Source of the DNA: Rhynchopus euleeides
Taxonomy: Eukaryota; Euglenozoa; Diplonemea; Diplonemida; Diplonemidae
Length of the DNA stretch: 64,000 nt
Assembly (NCBI GenBank): GCA_963210315.1
Contig: OY723245.1
Location: 1,935,910 to 1,999,909 of the forward strand
Direction: 5' to 3'
Part shown: in pieces, positions 12,619 to 24,718 of the stretch
Layout: each line of letters starts with the position of its first letter
Position numbering within the stretch: position 1 is the stretch's first letter
Notes under the pieces: generated by a model
What the model was told of the DNA's origin: nothing
Seen by the model: only the letters and a program-made list of their open reading frames with translations
Databases searched by the model: none
Position numbers and translations under genes: made by a program

Positions 12619-13295
12619 AGGAGGGGTCCCATCGATTCCGTCCGATCGTCCGTCACAGCCTTGTGTCGTCAGCGAGGCGGTGGTGGCGAGGGTACACTTT
12701 GGAGATCTCATCCAGGCTCCTGACGCGCAACCAGCCGTGGCAAAGCATAGGGACAGCACAATTGGCAGCTCCGATGATCTCTTGCCGAGTGTATCCATCA
12801 GGGCGGGAGGGGTGTGTGACACGTGGTGGTGGTGTTCGGCTGTATTCGGCATGAGGTGCCAGTTGTGTTTTCTGGGCGCATCCGTCTCAAGAAAAGTCGA
12901 TGGGAGTTGTGCAGGAAACGGTCTTCTTTTCTTATAAAATCAGCACGTCATGCCAATTCAAGGTTCAGAAAGGGAACCCGGAGGGGATGTTATGTGGACG
13001 AGGCGACATGAGGCCCTTCCTTGAGAATACAGAGGACGAGTCTGTCCCCTCTCACATGGGGGCAGGCCAGCCGGGGAGGAGCACGGGCCAAACATCATTC
13101 ACAATCGTCCGTCCGTCAATTCACAGGGTCAGATCTCACAAAGGCGGGCTCGGTTCTCACGCTGTGGCCTCTCGGGGGGACACTGCGCGATGCCAGTCTG
13201 CTAGCCGCCAAGTACAGAAATATCTCAAAGAGAGAGCTTGGGGACTTCCTCGAGAAGTGTCAGGAACCCCATCACACTGCCACATTAGTTGTGAT
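12619..13295. other. Stretch without recognised gene
   Basis: No domain, intron pattern or repeat copy was recognised between the poly(A) element and the palindromic MITE. Confidence 0.4.
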
Positions 13296-13614
13296 ATACC
13301 GTATACGTAAATATTATGGAACGTAAATATTATGGAACGGGCCCATTTTTGGCCGGTCCGTTCCATAATATTTACGTTCCATAATATTTACAGGGCCAGT
13401 TGGGGACTCGGTGGTGAGGACGGCTTGCGTCAGGAATCGCGCGAAAAGTGCACGAGTAGGTCCCGTCAGGGACTCTGTATGCCGTCCGATCACCTGGTCC
13501 AAGTCCCCGAGTCGCAGAAAGCCCTGTAAATATTATGGAACGAAAAAAATCTGGAACGCCAACCCACCAGCGTTCCATAATATTTACGTTCCAAAATATT
13601 TACGTATACGGTAT
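13296..13614. mobile_element. Palindromic MITE with nested inverted repeats
   Basis: The 319-bp unit starts ATACCGTATACGTAAATATT and ends with its complement. Inside, a GTAAATATTATGGAACG unit occurs as two inverted pairs (13306-13392 and 13526-13600), so the element can fold as one long arm or as two hairpins. No coding capacity. The outer TA could be a target duplication. Confidence 0.75.
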
Positions 13615-15459
13615 CTGTTTTGTGTCGCAGGGGGGGGTGGAGGCGGGTGTGGGGTGTGGTGTGCCTGCTAACGGGGTGATTGTTTTTTTACTGGCACCGC
13701 GATGCGGTCCGGCATTCCGTCACCCATTTTCCCCTTCTCCTTTCTGCCTTCAGCGCACACCGGCACCCCCCCGCCTTCGATTAGTTCCCCCCGAACCAGG
13801 TTTCTGAGTAATCCATGTTTCTGCCTCCCCTTGCAGCCTTCCAATTGACCTTCCATGAATGTGGGATTTGATATTCACAGTTCTGCGTGATGATTTTTTT
13901 CCTGTTGGCCTTTCCATTTCCTTTTCTTACCCTCTGGGGAAACTCAGCCGCTGCGTGGTGTGGCGTGTGTCTATTTTTTTGATCAGCAATGGGTCGGCGC
14001 AGTCCAACTGGGGAGCCCTTCTGTGGCTTTTTGGATCTTGCGACCCCCCACTCAGACCAGGAGTGGGTGTTCCAACTCTGCAAGTTGCAGGCAGTTCCGA
14101 CGATGTGTCAGCAGTATTATTTTCCTTTGGCAACATTCGATCACAACGGAAGGACACACAGGCGGTTTCCCCGGGAGGACTTTGGCCCGTCGATTTCAAA
14201 CGAAGCTCCTGACTGCAGGGGGGGGGGGGGGGGGCGCCGTGCCTCAAAGTCGGACAGAACAACGCCACATGCCAGGCACTTTAGAGGCACCCTCTCTGCT
14301 GGACTGAGCACACTTGGCTCTTTATAAGGCTCTTTCTCGCGCAGCGTAGTATCGTGTCGTGGGTGGGTTACTGCGTGTGTGCCACCTCGCCACAACATAT
14401 GCAATGCCTTTGGTACATGTCAGGCTGGATACCGCCCGCCTAAAAGAAGATAGAGGTGCGGATGAACTCGGATGAACTGAGCCTATCCTTCAGGAGTTAA
14501 ACAACGCCTTCTGACAGCATTGTGCGTGCCATCTCCTGGTTGCCTCACCAGGGGCCAGGCGAGAGGTTGCCCCAGGTTTGGTGCAAGGCCAAACAACCAC
14601 AATCTGGAGCAGTCTTCGGAGTAGAGAGACACACCAGACAGACTGGCGGCCCTCCCCTCTGTGGCATACTGTGTCATCGATCAATGACACCTAATTTGTT
14701 GGAGCAGGCGGCTTCTTCTCCTCGCTTTCCTGCACTTTCAGAGCGGAGGGCCTCCCCGATCTTTTATTATCGCCTCCTCCCCTGCCACACACTCCTTGTT
14801 TGGCTTCGATTCCATAGCTCTGGGGGCAACCCCTCGCATGCCCCTCGGCCCAACCTGGATCCCCCCACCCTCTTCGCGTTGTGTTTTTTTCAAAGTGCGC
14901 TCAACGCAAAAAAAAGAAACAAACTGTTCAGAGCTGCTTCCTTCATCCTTGCTGGACAGGGCGATTCCATCTGGATTCTTCGCCGACCCCGCTCTTCCCA
15001 CCCTCATTTTTTTTGGTTTGGTTGTGTTTTTTTGGGCTTCCTCCTGGGGAGGGGGGGGGGGGGGCGGTGGGTCTTCGCTAACGGGGTAAGCTCAGGGAAA
15101 TTTCTTCGGCGCCTATGTATGTCTGCAGTTTGCACGTTGTGGAGGGGGAAAAGGTGTGCGAAGAAATGTGCCGGAAATGGCGCAGGTTCTTTTCTGTACC
15201 GCTGAGCGAAGCACCGTCTCCCCCCCTGCCCCCCCCCCCCCCTCTCTGATTTTCAGTTCACTTTATTCCCACCCAAGTCGCAGAAGTAACAGCAGGCATA
15301 TCCAATAAAAATGGAACGTCACGGCACACAGGGACCTGTCCCTGTCCCTGTTCTGCCCCCTAAACGAAGCGCGAGCGGACCGATACTACAGCAAGGTAGT
15401 GCACCGGGCGTGCTGCAAGCAGGGGGCGGGTTTCGTAAATTTACAAAAGGCATGGTTGC
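13615..15459. other. Gene-free stretch with long G and C homopolymers
   Basis: Nothing coding was recognised. G runs at about 14217-14234 and 15049-15064 and a C run near 15227-15242 are the main structure. Open frames crossing them are low-complexity and conserved with nothing else in the window. Confidence 0.45.
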
Positions 15460-17070
15460 ATAGCGGCCGTTTTAAAAAATCCCTTGTATTTTGTGGACTT
15501 GCAAAAACGGCCGCTGATTTTCAGCATTTTAAAAAACGGCCGTTTTTTTTACCTGGGAATTTTGTATGGGGCGTGGGTCAGCAGGCGAGATCCCACCACC
15601 AGGAGTGCCTCCCCACTGCAAGGGATACCCTGCAGCAAGCATTGTGAGCGCGCCTTCAAGTATGATGCGAAGAGTTCAGACTTCGTGGACCACTTTGACG
15701 GACCGCGCCATATCAAGAAGAAGAAGAACGCAGCGTTGAAAGTGCAGAGCCAGGGAAACAGCTGGCGCTGTCGGAGTGCGATACCCTCAGTGGCAGGCTT
15801 GCAACTTCGGATCGCCCGGGGTGCATTGTTCACCGGATCACCGGCTGGCATGGTGCATGATGCTGTCAAGAAGTGTGTCCCGAGGAGGGGCTGAACATGG
15901 TTGCGGCCAATCTAGGCACGTGTGTCGTGGATGACCGTGCAGGCAGAGGTGGGTGTCGCTCACTGGCATCAGGGCTCTTCCGACACCCTTGATCTCGGCG
16001 ACAGCACCCCGGCTGAGAAGGACACCGCCTTCGCTGATTTATTCCCGAAGGCACGGGCGATCATCCCGGGCAATATGCAGCACCAGCTGGATGGGTTTAC
16101 GACCGCACTGGCGCTGAAGGATGTGCTGTGCCACATCTCTGACGCAGCTGAGAGGGAGAAGCAGGCGAGCAAGACGGCACCACCAGCCGTGCGATCCCGC
16201 TTCTCTCCGACACACACTACCTGCACCGCTTGAGTGGATCTGCACCTTGCACCACGTCCCCGGGCATTTATACAATCTTCCGGGCCCGCTGCAGGACAGC
16301 GGCCCTGCTACGTGTGCGTCGCTTCTGCGGTTGGCAGAGATGCCCAGGAAATCGCTGGGCTCGAGTCCCACCTGCAGGCCGCCGTCCGCCTGACGGCACC
16401 CCTCGCATCGCTGCTCCAGAAGTACTGCGATGCGCAGCTGGGTGTGCCAACGGCGTGCCCCTGTCGACGCAGTGTACACCGACATTGAGAATGTCATCGA
16501 GAAAGTGTCTGAGGTGGGGAAGTACGACCCCCCAGTGCCCCTGGCAGGGGAGCTGGCCTGGGCTGGCGACCGCATGCGCAGAAGGTGGGGCGGCACGGAA
16601 TCAGGGAAGTCCTTCTGGTTTGCGGTCCGCCGTCTGTGCCCGAGCGCGTACGGCCGCATGAGTCGTAGGGGTGTCAGAACCCCGGTGCCGTGGTGATCTA
16701 CGACTAGGCCACCACGTTCCGAGGGTGTGCTGGATTTCTGGGACAACCCGGGGGCGAACCGGGCTGCTACACTCCTCTCTGCTCTCGGGTGTCTGCTGCT
16801 TGTCGAGCGACAGGCAGGGCGGAAGCCATTTTTCTTTGTACAGTCGACAGAGAATCGCAGTGCCCAATGTCATGTGCAGGCAACAGGGAGTTGTCAAATG
16901 TGTTTCCTCAGCTCGGTACAGGAGGCGAATCTCCAAAGGAAAATAGGAGGGGGGGAAAAACGGCCGTTTTTTCGCCAACAAAACATGAAAACGGCCGTTT
17001 TTATATTTCGGTAGCGGGAACTGAGGTAGTGAATTCTCAGAAAATCCACTCCCTCCATGACGGCCGTTAT
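15460..17070 (+). mobile_element. Decayed DNA transposon, probably hAT-like with BED-type finger
   Basis: Both ends carry ACGGCCGTTTTT hairpins (15470-15552 and 16955-17000, with another core near 17056). Between them the plus strand encodes PCSKHCERAFKY followed about 10 residues later by DHFDGPRH, a C-x3-C...H-x4-H finger like those at the N-terminus of hAT transposases. Near 16725-16830 the translation LDFWDNPGANRAATLLSALG resembles the hAT C-terminal dimerisation segment. The regions between change frame several times and the catalytic core is not recognisable. Terminal repeats and target duplication were not pinned down. Confidence 0.4.
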
Positions 17071-17936
17071 GACACTATGAAAAGGGGCAAAAGAGTCGGG
17101 GGAGGAAAGCCACAAGAGTATATGTTGGGTGTGTTCAGAGGAAAGGAGAGGGGCGGAAGCCCCCCCACGCCCCTCTCACCGGGGGCTGCTCAGGGCACGG
17201 CGGCCAAAGAAATGGTTCAAGCCGTTCAAAGCCGTAAGACATGCAAAGTGCCATTTTTGCCCGAAGCACCCCCTCCCTCCTCACTTCTTTTATTCAATAG
17301 ACACCCGCGCGATCTTCGGTTTTTTTTTACGCACACGACCTTCGCGCGGAAAGTGTCATTCAGCTCTGCCAAACGTGCACTACACACCACCCCCTTTATC
17401 AGGCAAGTGGGTTTGTAAGTGTGTGTGGAAGCGTCAACGCATCAAACGAAGTATCATACAGTAGAGAAAGAGCGGCAGAGTTGAAGTGACACTTTCTGCC
17501 ACTCATACCTTACGCTCGCTCAAGGGCAGGGGGTATAGATTTATCCCAGCCAGGCTGTCTATAGGACTCACCCTATGCAAAAGGTGCACGGTGGGTACTG
17601 CCTTGCGCAGACACAGCCCTCGACCCCCGATGCTCTGCATTTGGTGAATCAGATGGGGTTTTGGCTCTCCCGTGCGCGTATGTCAAGGAGGGGTTGCGTG
17701 TATTTCCGATGCCTTTTATCAAGCTGCCTTCGGATTGACATTCTCCACCCGGATCTCAACCCCACTTTGCATAGCCAGCCGCACTGCTTGCAGCGGTGTT
17801 GATCTGAGAACCTTCAGGGCTGGCGTTGTCAGAGTGGGGTTGTGAGCCCCTTCTGCAAAAGAAAAGTGCGAATTCTCCATTCTTATCGGATCGTCCTGTT
17901 CCTTCATGATCGGGCAATGTCCCAGGAAATGAATTA
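17071..17936. other. Stretch without recognised gene; contains one short dispersed repeat
   Basis: No gene is supported. At 17447-17497 lies a short sequence (core AGAGCGGCAGAGTTGAAGTG) that recurs just 3' of the receptor gene ending at 52195. Confidence 0.4.
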
Positions 17937-18031
17937 CTGGGGGGGGTCAAATAGTACTACCGGGTAGTACTAATAGGCGGGACCGCTTGCCTAAATCGTG
18001 AAAATGTAGATAAATGGTAATTGGTGACAAT

Positions 18032-18140
18032 GGGGGTCCTCGCTACGAGTCACTGTGAGTCACGAGTCGTCAGTTTTCAGCCAAACATGGCTGACTTCTC
18101 ACTTTTTCTCACTCAGTCACACTTGGTAGCGAGGGCCCCC
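18032..18140. mobile_element. 109-bp MITE of the GGGGGTCTTCGCT family
   Basis: Starts GGGGGTCCTCGCTAC and ends with the near complement GTAGCGAGGGCCCCC, flanked by AAT on both sides (18029-18031 and 18141-18143). An internal GTCAGTTTTCAGCC is shared with the copy inside the protease gene at 32521-32628. Confidence 0.8.
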
Positions 18141-18632
18141 AATGAGTCACTTTTATGACCCCCAGGGGGGTGACGACTTTTCCGGCTTTTTTCGGCTTTT
18201 TTCGGCTTTTTTCGGGTTTTTTCGGGTCCCGTGCGTTTTTTTCCCTTTGCCAAAATGCGTGAAAAATCCCCCCTGGAGGCCGGAAAACCCCGGAAAAAAG
18301 ACCCGAAAAAAATCGGAATCGTCACTGGTGCCCCTGATTTACCCCTTTTTCACTACGCACAAACTACGCAATCTGGGGGGGGGGGTCTCGCTTTTTGGTC
18401 CCCCCCCAGTTTTTTTTGGTCCCCCTTTCTGTGTGGCTACTGAGACAGGACTGGAGGCACTGCGCTGACCGAGCAAAAAATTATTGCCAGAACTCACTAT
18501 ACACCGTACGAAAGAACGCACGACATGTGGGGCGGGACTCCAGAAACACCTGGGCAAGGTTGCCCCATGCCCAGAAACACCTGAGAAGGAAGTGAGTTCC
18601 AGGAGCCGCGTAGAACACCCTCGAGATTGTGA

Positions 18633-19233
18633 ATGATGATACGATCACAGCCTTCAGGGCGCTGCGAGGTGCCACCCTGAAGGTGGCCCTTGACATCAAG
18701 GAGAGCGTCGGCCGAGGGGTCGACGAAAAGCTGAAGAAGGCGCTACTGGCACTGGATCCCGCGGGGTATACGGAGGTCACCGCCACACAGGCAACCTCCG
18801 CTGACAACGTCCAGGAGACGTTATCCGAGGGGATCACAACGGCACTAGAGATCTGTGTCACGGGATCCAGGCGCCCACTCTCCCTCGACGGTCTGGGGAT
18901 TGTTGTTGGGTATGGTGTCGTTTCCTGCAGCTGCAAAAAAGCGTAGCAACTGTGCTTCCTTCTTCCTTAATGATGCGTTGACGCTTCCACCCGGAGGAGC
19001 TGAAGCAGGCACCGCTTAATGATGCGTTGATGCTTCCACCCGACGAGCTGAAGCAGGCACCGCGCCAAAGGGCACCCCCAAAGAGACCTGCAAAGACTGC
19101 GTCGAAACCCGCACCGAAGGCTGCCAGCGCTGCAGCACCTGAAGAACCTGCAGCACCTGCAGCACCTGAAGCGCCTGCACCCTCACTGACCCCGGAACAG
19201 CAAGAACTCCTTGAGTTTGGGGTCCCGGCATAG
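18633..19233 (+). pseudogene. Remnant coding fragments of unknown origin
   Basis: An open frame at 18629-18946 encodes an amphipathic stretch (KVALDIKESVGRGVDEKLKK). A second at 19027-19233 encodes a Lys/Ala/Pro-rich tail ending LTPEQQELLEFGVPA. Between them a roughly 50-bp unit starting TTAATGATGCGTTGA is tandemly duplicated (about 18967-19063). The pieces sit inside the 5.9-kb transposon and could be the end of a lost transposase. No domain is recognised. Confidence 0.3.
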
Positions 19234-19844
19234 AGACAGAGAATGGCTGAGTAAATCAAAAAATGAGACCCCCCCCCCCTTTTCACTACGCACAAACTAC
19301 GCAATATGGGGTCGTCAGGGGCACCAACGCATCATCCTCCACTACCTGCCTCGGGCGCCGTCCACCCACACCACTGTGCGTCCGTCTCCTTGCCGGACTG
19401 TCGCCTGCAGCACAAGAAGTTGTGGGACGGAATGTTCTTGGCATTGGTTTGTGTTTGACGCGGCCCTTGACTGGCGCAGCGTCATCACACACCCCTGATC
19501 AGGGGTCGCGGACATTTGCGACGCCGCACGACATCGTGTGCCCCGTGTACCCCCTTGCCCTCCACCAGTGGCACCACTGCCCACCCCTTGACGCTCTTCA
19601 TGAGCGTCTCCATCATCCGCCGGCTCTGCTCCTGCTGCCTGCCGGTGGGTGTTCCTCCCTTGTCATTCACATATCATCGGGTTCTTCGGGTGTCCCATTC
19701 AAAAAAACACCCGAAAAATACACGAACTTTGCTAAACTGGACCCAACTCCCCATAGTCTTTTTTCGCCTTTTTTCAGCGTTTTTTCCCCCGATTTTTTTT
19801 TATTTTTCTGGAAAATCAGGGTATATGGGGTAATCAGGCTGGGG

Positions 19845-20056
19845 AAAAAAACAACAAATCACAACAAATCACACCCGATCACAACAGATCACAACAAATC
19901 ACAAGGCAAATGTTGTGATTTGTTGTGATTTTTTGCGATTTGTTGCGGCCAGTTGTGATTTGTTGTGACTAGGTGTGACGTGGTGTGATTTGTTGTGACC
20001 AGTTGTGACGACTTGTGACCCTTTTGTGATGAGTTGTGATGAGGTGTGATCTGTTG
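19845..20056 (+). repeat. TTGTGATTTG array, left arm of inverted pair
   Basis: Irregular tandem of 10-12 bp units (TTGTGATTTG, TTGTGACCAG, GGTGTGATTT). From about 19912 onward it matches the complement of 20906-21060, including a CTTTTGTGATGAG-type segment. The left part joins an inverted copy of the CCCCAGCCTGATTACCCC unit also found at 6120 and 21662. Confidence 0.7.
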
Positions 20057-20128
20057 TAGCCCTCACCTCCACTTCCGCAGATTAGCTCGACGAGTAGCTC
20101 TTACGCACACGAGGCGAGGGATAAGGTG

Positions 20129-20266
20129 GGAAGAAAGTCTTGCTGGCCTGAGACTAGCTATCTTAGGTTCCATTGATCCTGGCTCACACCTGATGAGGCG
20201 CACCAGGGGAGGTTGTAGTGTGTTGGCGCCGAAACACAGCAAGCACCGGAAGACCGACGCGTGGCG
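20129..20266 (+). repeat. 138-bp direct repeat, copy 1
   Basis: Begins GGGAAGAAAGTCTTGCTGGC. The same unit lies at 20632-20769 with a handful of substitutions. Both copies sit between the two inverted TTGTGATTTG arrays. Not coding in any recognisable way. Confidence 0.8.
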
Positions 20267-20631
20267 TGCATGGTCTTTTGTTTTGTCTCTCTCTTTCTCT
20301 TGATTTGTTCTGGGATACCGGTGTTCATGCTAGGCTCCATGAGTCCGACTTGATCGCCACAAGCAAACAGTTCTGGAGCCTTTGCTGCCGCCAGGTCACG
20401 CACGTCTCTGCCCGCCTGCTAACTACGATATGCTACAGGACCTCTCGTGGGTTCATCGTAGTGGCAGCCTATTCCTTTGTCTCAGGGCCTGGAGATGTGA
20501 CCCGGGGTGGTCGGAGGGGTATCAGACGGGGTAACATTCTCTTTCTCTCTTCTGGATGCATGACAAGGGGCGCAGTACATGAGCTTGTGCTCAGGCTGTG
20601 AGCTCCACACAAGAAACACACGCGCGCGACG

Positions 20632-20769
20632 GGAAGAAAGTCTTGCTGGCCTAAGACTAGCTATCTTAGGTTCCATTGATCCTGGCTCACACCTGATGAG
20701 GCGCACCAGGGGAGGTTGTAGTGTGTTAGCGCCGAAACACAGCAAGCACCGGGAGACCACCACGTGGCG
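20632..20769 (+). repeat. 138-bp direct repeat, copy 2
   Basis: Second copy of the unit at 20129-20266, in the same orientation with a few differences. The two copies are about 500 bp apart. Confidence 0.8.
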
Positions 20770-20837
20770 TCTGCATCTGACGAGCTTGCTCTGATTTTGC
20801 TTCAGGATTGTAGCATCCGGCGACACGTTGTCAATCA

Positions 20838-21087
20838 TTACGATCTGTTGTGATCTGTTGTGATCGCGATCCAAAATTTTAAATTTTTGAAATTTTGGAT
20901 CGCGATCACAACAGATCACAACAGATCACACCTCATCACAACTCATCACAACTCATCACAAAAGGGTCACAAGTCGTCACAACTGGTCGCAACAAATCAC
21001 AACTGGCCACAACAAATCGCAACAAATCGCAACAAATCACAACAAATCACAACATTTGGCGTTGTGATTTGTTGTGATCGGGTGTTG
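20838..21087 (-). repeat. TTGTGATTTG array, right arm of inverted pair
   Basis: Mirror partner of 19912-20056. It opens with a perfect palindrome centred near 20884 (GATCGCGATCCAAAATTT and its complement) and runs through about fifteen CACAACAAATC-type units. Confidence 0.7.
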
Positions 21088-21170
21088 TCCTGGGCAAGAC
21101 GTTAAACTACCTGGGAGGGCTTCCCCAGACCATGACGGGTGCTTGCACCAGGAGTTTGAAACAGCCACTC
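21088..21170 (+). mobile_element. 5' fragment of the poly(A)-tailed element
   Basis: GTCCTGGGCAAGACGTTAAAC and about 60 further bases match the first part of 11972-12618 with several substitutions, then similarity stops. It is an older and truncated copy. Confidence 0.55.
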
Positions 21171-21599
21171 ATGCCTTGCGATGCTCAAGTGCCTGCTGGA
21201 CCCCTATGTCCTTCAGGCCCCAAAGCAGGCAACGATATGGGAGCAACCTAACAGGGGAGGTGAAGAGGGCACGGGTCTTCGCCTGATGACACACTGCAAC
21301 CTCAAGGTGACTGGCGACACCTCTCCCACAGTCTGCGGCGACTCTGCCGTGGCGACAAGGCTTCCTGTCATGGGAGATCGCTGCGTGGATCAACGTGGCA
21401 CCACCCGTGTGCTCGGCAGGTTGTTCCGGCACCTGTTTTCTCCGTGTCATGCTTTTCGTGAGCGTGTCAGGGATGTTGGCACACGCTGGGGAGGGTTCAC
21501 ATGATGACATAACATATATCAGAAGCACACACCCACGTGGCGCTGTCCTTGGCAGGACTTTGAAAGTGCCGCCTTGATATCCTTGTTGGATAGAACCCT

Positions 21600-22858
21600 C
21601 ATATCACACCCTCAATCAGCTGACGATCGGGTGTGATTCGTTGTGATTTGTTGTTTTTTCCCCCAGCCTGATTACCCCAGTATAAGATAGACTTTTTTTC
21701 TGGCGCCGTTTTCCGGTTTTTCTGGTTTTGAAAATTTTTCGCGCGCGCCTTCGGCGCGCGCGACCCGCGCAAACCCTCCCAGAATCTGAGAGGGCCCGGT
21801 GCCTGCGCGCGTCCTGTCGTACTGAGGCTGCTTGGTGGGGCAGGCGCAGCAGCTGCTTTGAAAGTTTGGACTCTCGGCCAAAAAACCGGTCTGGTGTAGT
21901 TTTTTTACGCAGGGGGGTCTGGGGGGCGGAGCCCCCCAGCCGCCGGAGGCCACGGTAGTGAACATCTGTTCCCTACAGTCTGGATTCGCTTGTAAGTAGG
22001 AAGGCTTCGCTGATCGCAGCCCGGCCAGCAGGAGATCACTGGTCCTTGAGGGTTCAACCTTCAGGGTGGAGGAGGACGGGGGAGCGACCACTCGTGACAG
22101 GTGTGCGTTGTGGGTGGAGTGGGTGCACGACAGAATGGCCAAAGGGTCCACGAGATCTCTGCACACATTCCGTTATCGAGGAGATGGGCTAGCTGTGACG
22201 ACAGGCAACAAACAAATCTCATCTGTTAGTTGCCCCCAATAGGCTTGGCGACCTTCAAGACTGCTTGAAATTCGTTCGTGTTCTCGTCTCAGCCCTCCAG
22301 ACAAGCAGATCTGTCTCGAGTTGGTGGGCTGTCGCCATGTATTCGATGGCACCGAGTGACGCTGCACAGAGGCAGACGACACGGTGAACTCCAGCGGAGG
22401 TTACCCTACCTCCGCTGGAGTACACCGTGTGTCTCCCATGAATCTCAACCAGCGGGAGTCTTAGCGTAAATTAGCTGGAAAATAGACTCCCGTCTTCAGT
22501 ACAGACTGCAGTCTTAGACCCCTCTTAGACACTCGCTAGGGTGGCTGGAGTCCACCATGTGTGCACCTTCAAAACAGAAGAGACCTGCATGACGAGGGCA
22601 TCACCACCCACCGGGCCACCCGCTAGGTCCATTTTTCTTCTCCGCTTCTCTGCCTTCTTTGGACTATTTGAGCTCTGTGCGGATCACGATGGGGTCACTT
22701 TCTATTTTTTTATGGCGTTTTTTCTGACTGTTCTACTGTCCCAAAGTCACAAAAAAACCCGCCAAAAATGAGACCGACCTTTTTTTTTTTCCAGAAAACC
22801 GGGAACCGGGAAACCCTGGTTTTGAAAACCGGAAAACCAGACCTATCTTATCCCCTGG
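21600..22858. mobile_element. hAT-related element copy joined to a TTGTGATTTG unit
   Basis: 21600-21675 repeats the unit at 6060-6137. From 21676 the sequence follows the hAT left end (AGTATAAGATAGAC, CCGGTTTTTCTGG, then a GCGCGCGCCTTCGGCGCGCG hairpin). 22570-22858 matches the hAT right part and ends CTATCTTATCCCCTG. Unlike 6138-7085 there is no 8-bp duplication at the right end, so the right flank was replaced or the copy is recombinant. The middle differs from the first copy. Confidence 0.6.
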
Positions 22859-23828
22859 GAAAATCGGGAAGAATCGTAACCCCCCCCAGGTCGCCAAAAC
22901 ACTGTTTATCGGCATGTTTGGAATCCGTACGGATTGTGATGGGGTCATTTCAGTTGTGATTTGCCTAATTTCAACCTTGTTTATGGGTTGGCTTCCGGGC
23001 CAAAGACCCTCCAGAGGTTCAATGGGATCCAAGGGGATCATACACATGCAGATCCCTTCGCCGGTACACTACCGACACCCAGTAAACACCCGCATCACTG
23101 GTGTTCAACACAGCGGCGAATCACGTGTCGCGCGCCGTGCTCGAGAGGGCCCCACCTCGCTCGGCGGTGTGGAAGGGGCGTCTCTTGAGGTCGATGACCT
23201 GCTTGCAGACCAAAAGATCGTTAGGCCATGCTTTCACACCGAGGATCGGTACTGAAGATCATGTATCGAGCAAGCTTTTACCCTTATGCTCTACGTGAGA
23301 TTTCTGTTCTCACTGAGCTTGCCTTCGGACACCTGCGTTAATGTGTAACAGAGTGTGCCGCCCCAACCAAACTCCCCACCTGACTGGTGTCTCCAAACGA
23401 GGACTCACTAGCTAACGCCAGTTTGTCGCTAGACAACCTCCCCCACAGCCAGTGCCCCCATGCAGGTTACTGCGTACTGCAGCTCTTCCTTGCGATCGCT
23501 TCAAGGTTCGCCAGGTCATGACGGGTCTCATTTCGGGACAGTTGTGTGGGAGAAACGGGTTGGACGGGTTCTTATGTATCCGATGGTCTGTGGTGGTTGG
23601 CAGTGCTGCTCTTCAGAGCGTGGCGTTGATTACCAGCTCAGCCAGGAGGCTCGGTGCAACCGATTTCTCTCAGCGGCATGCCCCTACTACAGGGGCAACA
23701 GTCTTAGAAAGGGGAAAAAATGGGCAAAAAGGGGGGTAGTACTAATATACTGGAAAAACAATCTATTTTGAAAAACCCGGGGGGTAGTTGTATTTAAAGG
23801 GGTAGTACTATTTGACCCCCCCCCAGTA

Positions 23829-24097
23829 AAACTTTACATTTACGAGCGACGGAGCGTAGTAAAAGTCGCAAAGTCCCGAAGTAAATCGTACGACTCGAGC
23901 TTTAGGATTAGCACCTTTCATGCCACTTCACATGGCCTCGACACAGCCTTGAGGCAGCAAGTGCGCACTCGACAGAGATGAGTTCGGAGTGCGAGAGGTT
24001 GTCTTTTTTACAGTTGGTGGAAAGGGTGTTTCTACCAGAAGGCGAAAGGAGTATGATGTGTGGGGAGGCGGAAGAAAAATCCTGGCACCTCGCACCA
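23829..24097. other. Short stretch without recognised feature
   Basis: Nothing beyond the right flank of the TA transposon was recognised up to the start of the poly(A) element. Confidence 0.4.
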
Positions 24098-24718
24098 AGT
24101 CCTGGGTAAGACGTTAAACTGCCTGGGGGGGCCGTCCCCGGACCATGACGGGTGCCTGCACCAGGAGTCTAGCACGGCCGTGGTCCGGAGCATGACCTAA
24201 AACGGCTTGGGTACCGAGGCTCCCCAGACCAGGAAGGGTGGAGACACCTGGAGTCTAAATAGTCACACCACGTCAGGCCAGACCTTCGCATTGCACTCCG
24301 CGAAGACTGCCACACAGCCGCGGGGCAGGTGTGCAGCCTGTGGATGACCTCGTACAGAGAAGACTGTAAGGGACGACAGCCCCGCCGAGGCGATACAGCG
24401 CCAGACGCGGCCCGAGTTTCTGGAGACCGACTGGGGAACTGGAACGTCTTCAGGATAAGCGCCTCACAGAGGACTGATCCTCACCTGTGTGAACTGAGAA
24501 CCCCCAGCCCCAAGATGCTGGTGTGGAGCGGGTGCCTCGACCTCTTTTCGGGTTCTTTATTTCTTTATTTCCTTTTGGATGCGTCCACCAAAGAAAACGT
24601 GGCCACCCACTCGCAGAGGCTCCCGAAAGCTCCAGCATCAGCTAGCGGTTCATAGTGTAGATCGGTGTCTCCAGAAGGGGATGTCCGGTCGCAGAAGAAA
24701 AACGACGAAGACAACCAC
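24098..24718 (+). mobile_element. Poly(A)-tailed retroelement, copy 2, lacking its tail
   Basis: Nearly identical to 11972-12600 over its whole length. It stops at GAAGACAACCAC just where copy 1 goes on to its A tail, and runs directly into an inverted hAT end (CAGGGGATAAGATAGG). Confidence 0.65.

Larger units (their letters stand above)
17937..23826. mobile_element. 5.9-kb TA-flanked DNA transposon (GGGGGGGTCAAAT terminus family), heavily nested
   Basis: The left end CTGGGGGGGGTCAAATAG and the right end, its complement with one extra base in the G run, are each flanked outward by TA (17935-17936 and 23827-23828). About 25 bp of the inverted repeats match, including GTACTACC. The interior holds a 109-bp MITE, inverted TTGTGATTTG arrays, a duplicated 138-bp block, a 5' piece of the poly(A) element and a hAT copy. 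No transposase of its own was recognised. Either it was lost, or these are the ends of a large non-autonomous element. TA duplications are typical of the IS630/Tc1/mariner group but not unique to it. Confidence 0.7.

Noticed and set aside
19845-21087. TTGTGATTTG arrays considered as telomere or centromere repeat
   Set aside because: Units are irregular, inverted and tied to transposon ends rather than a long uniform array.
22960-23245. Minus-strand VPILGVKAWPNDLLV stretch reminiscent of a LINE region after the RT
   Set aside because: Too short and stop-interrupted; similarity to the LINE at 1-6008 is only a few residues.
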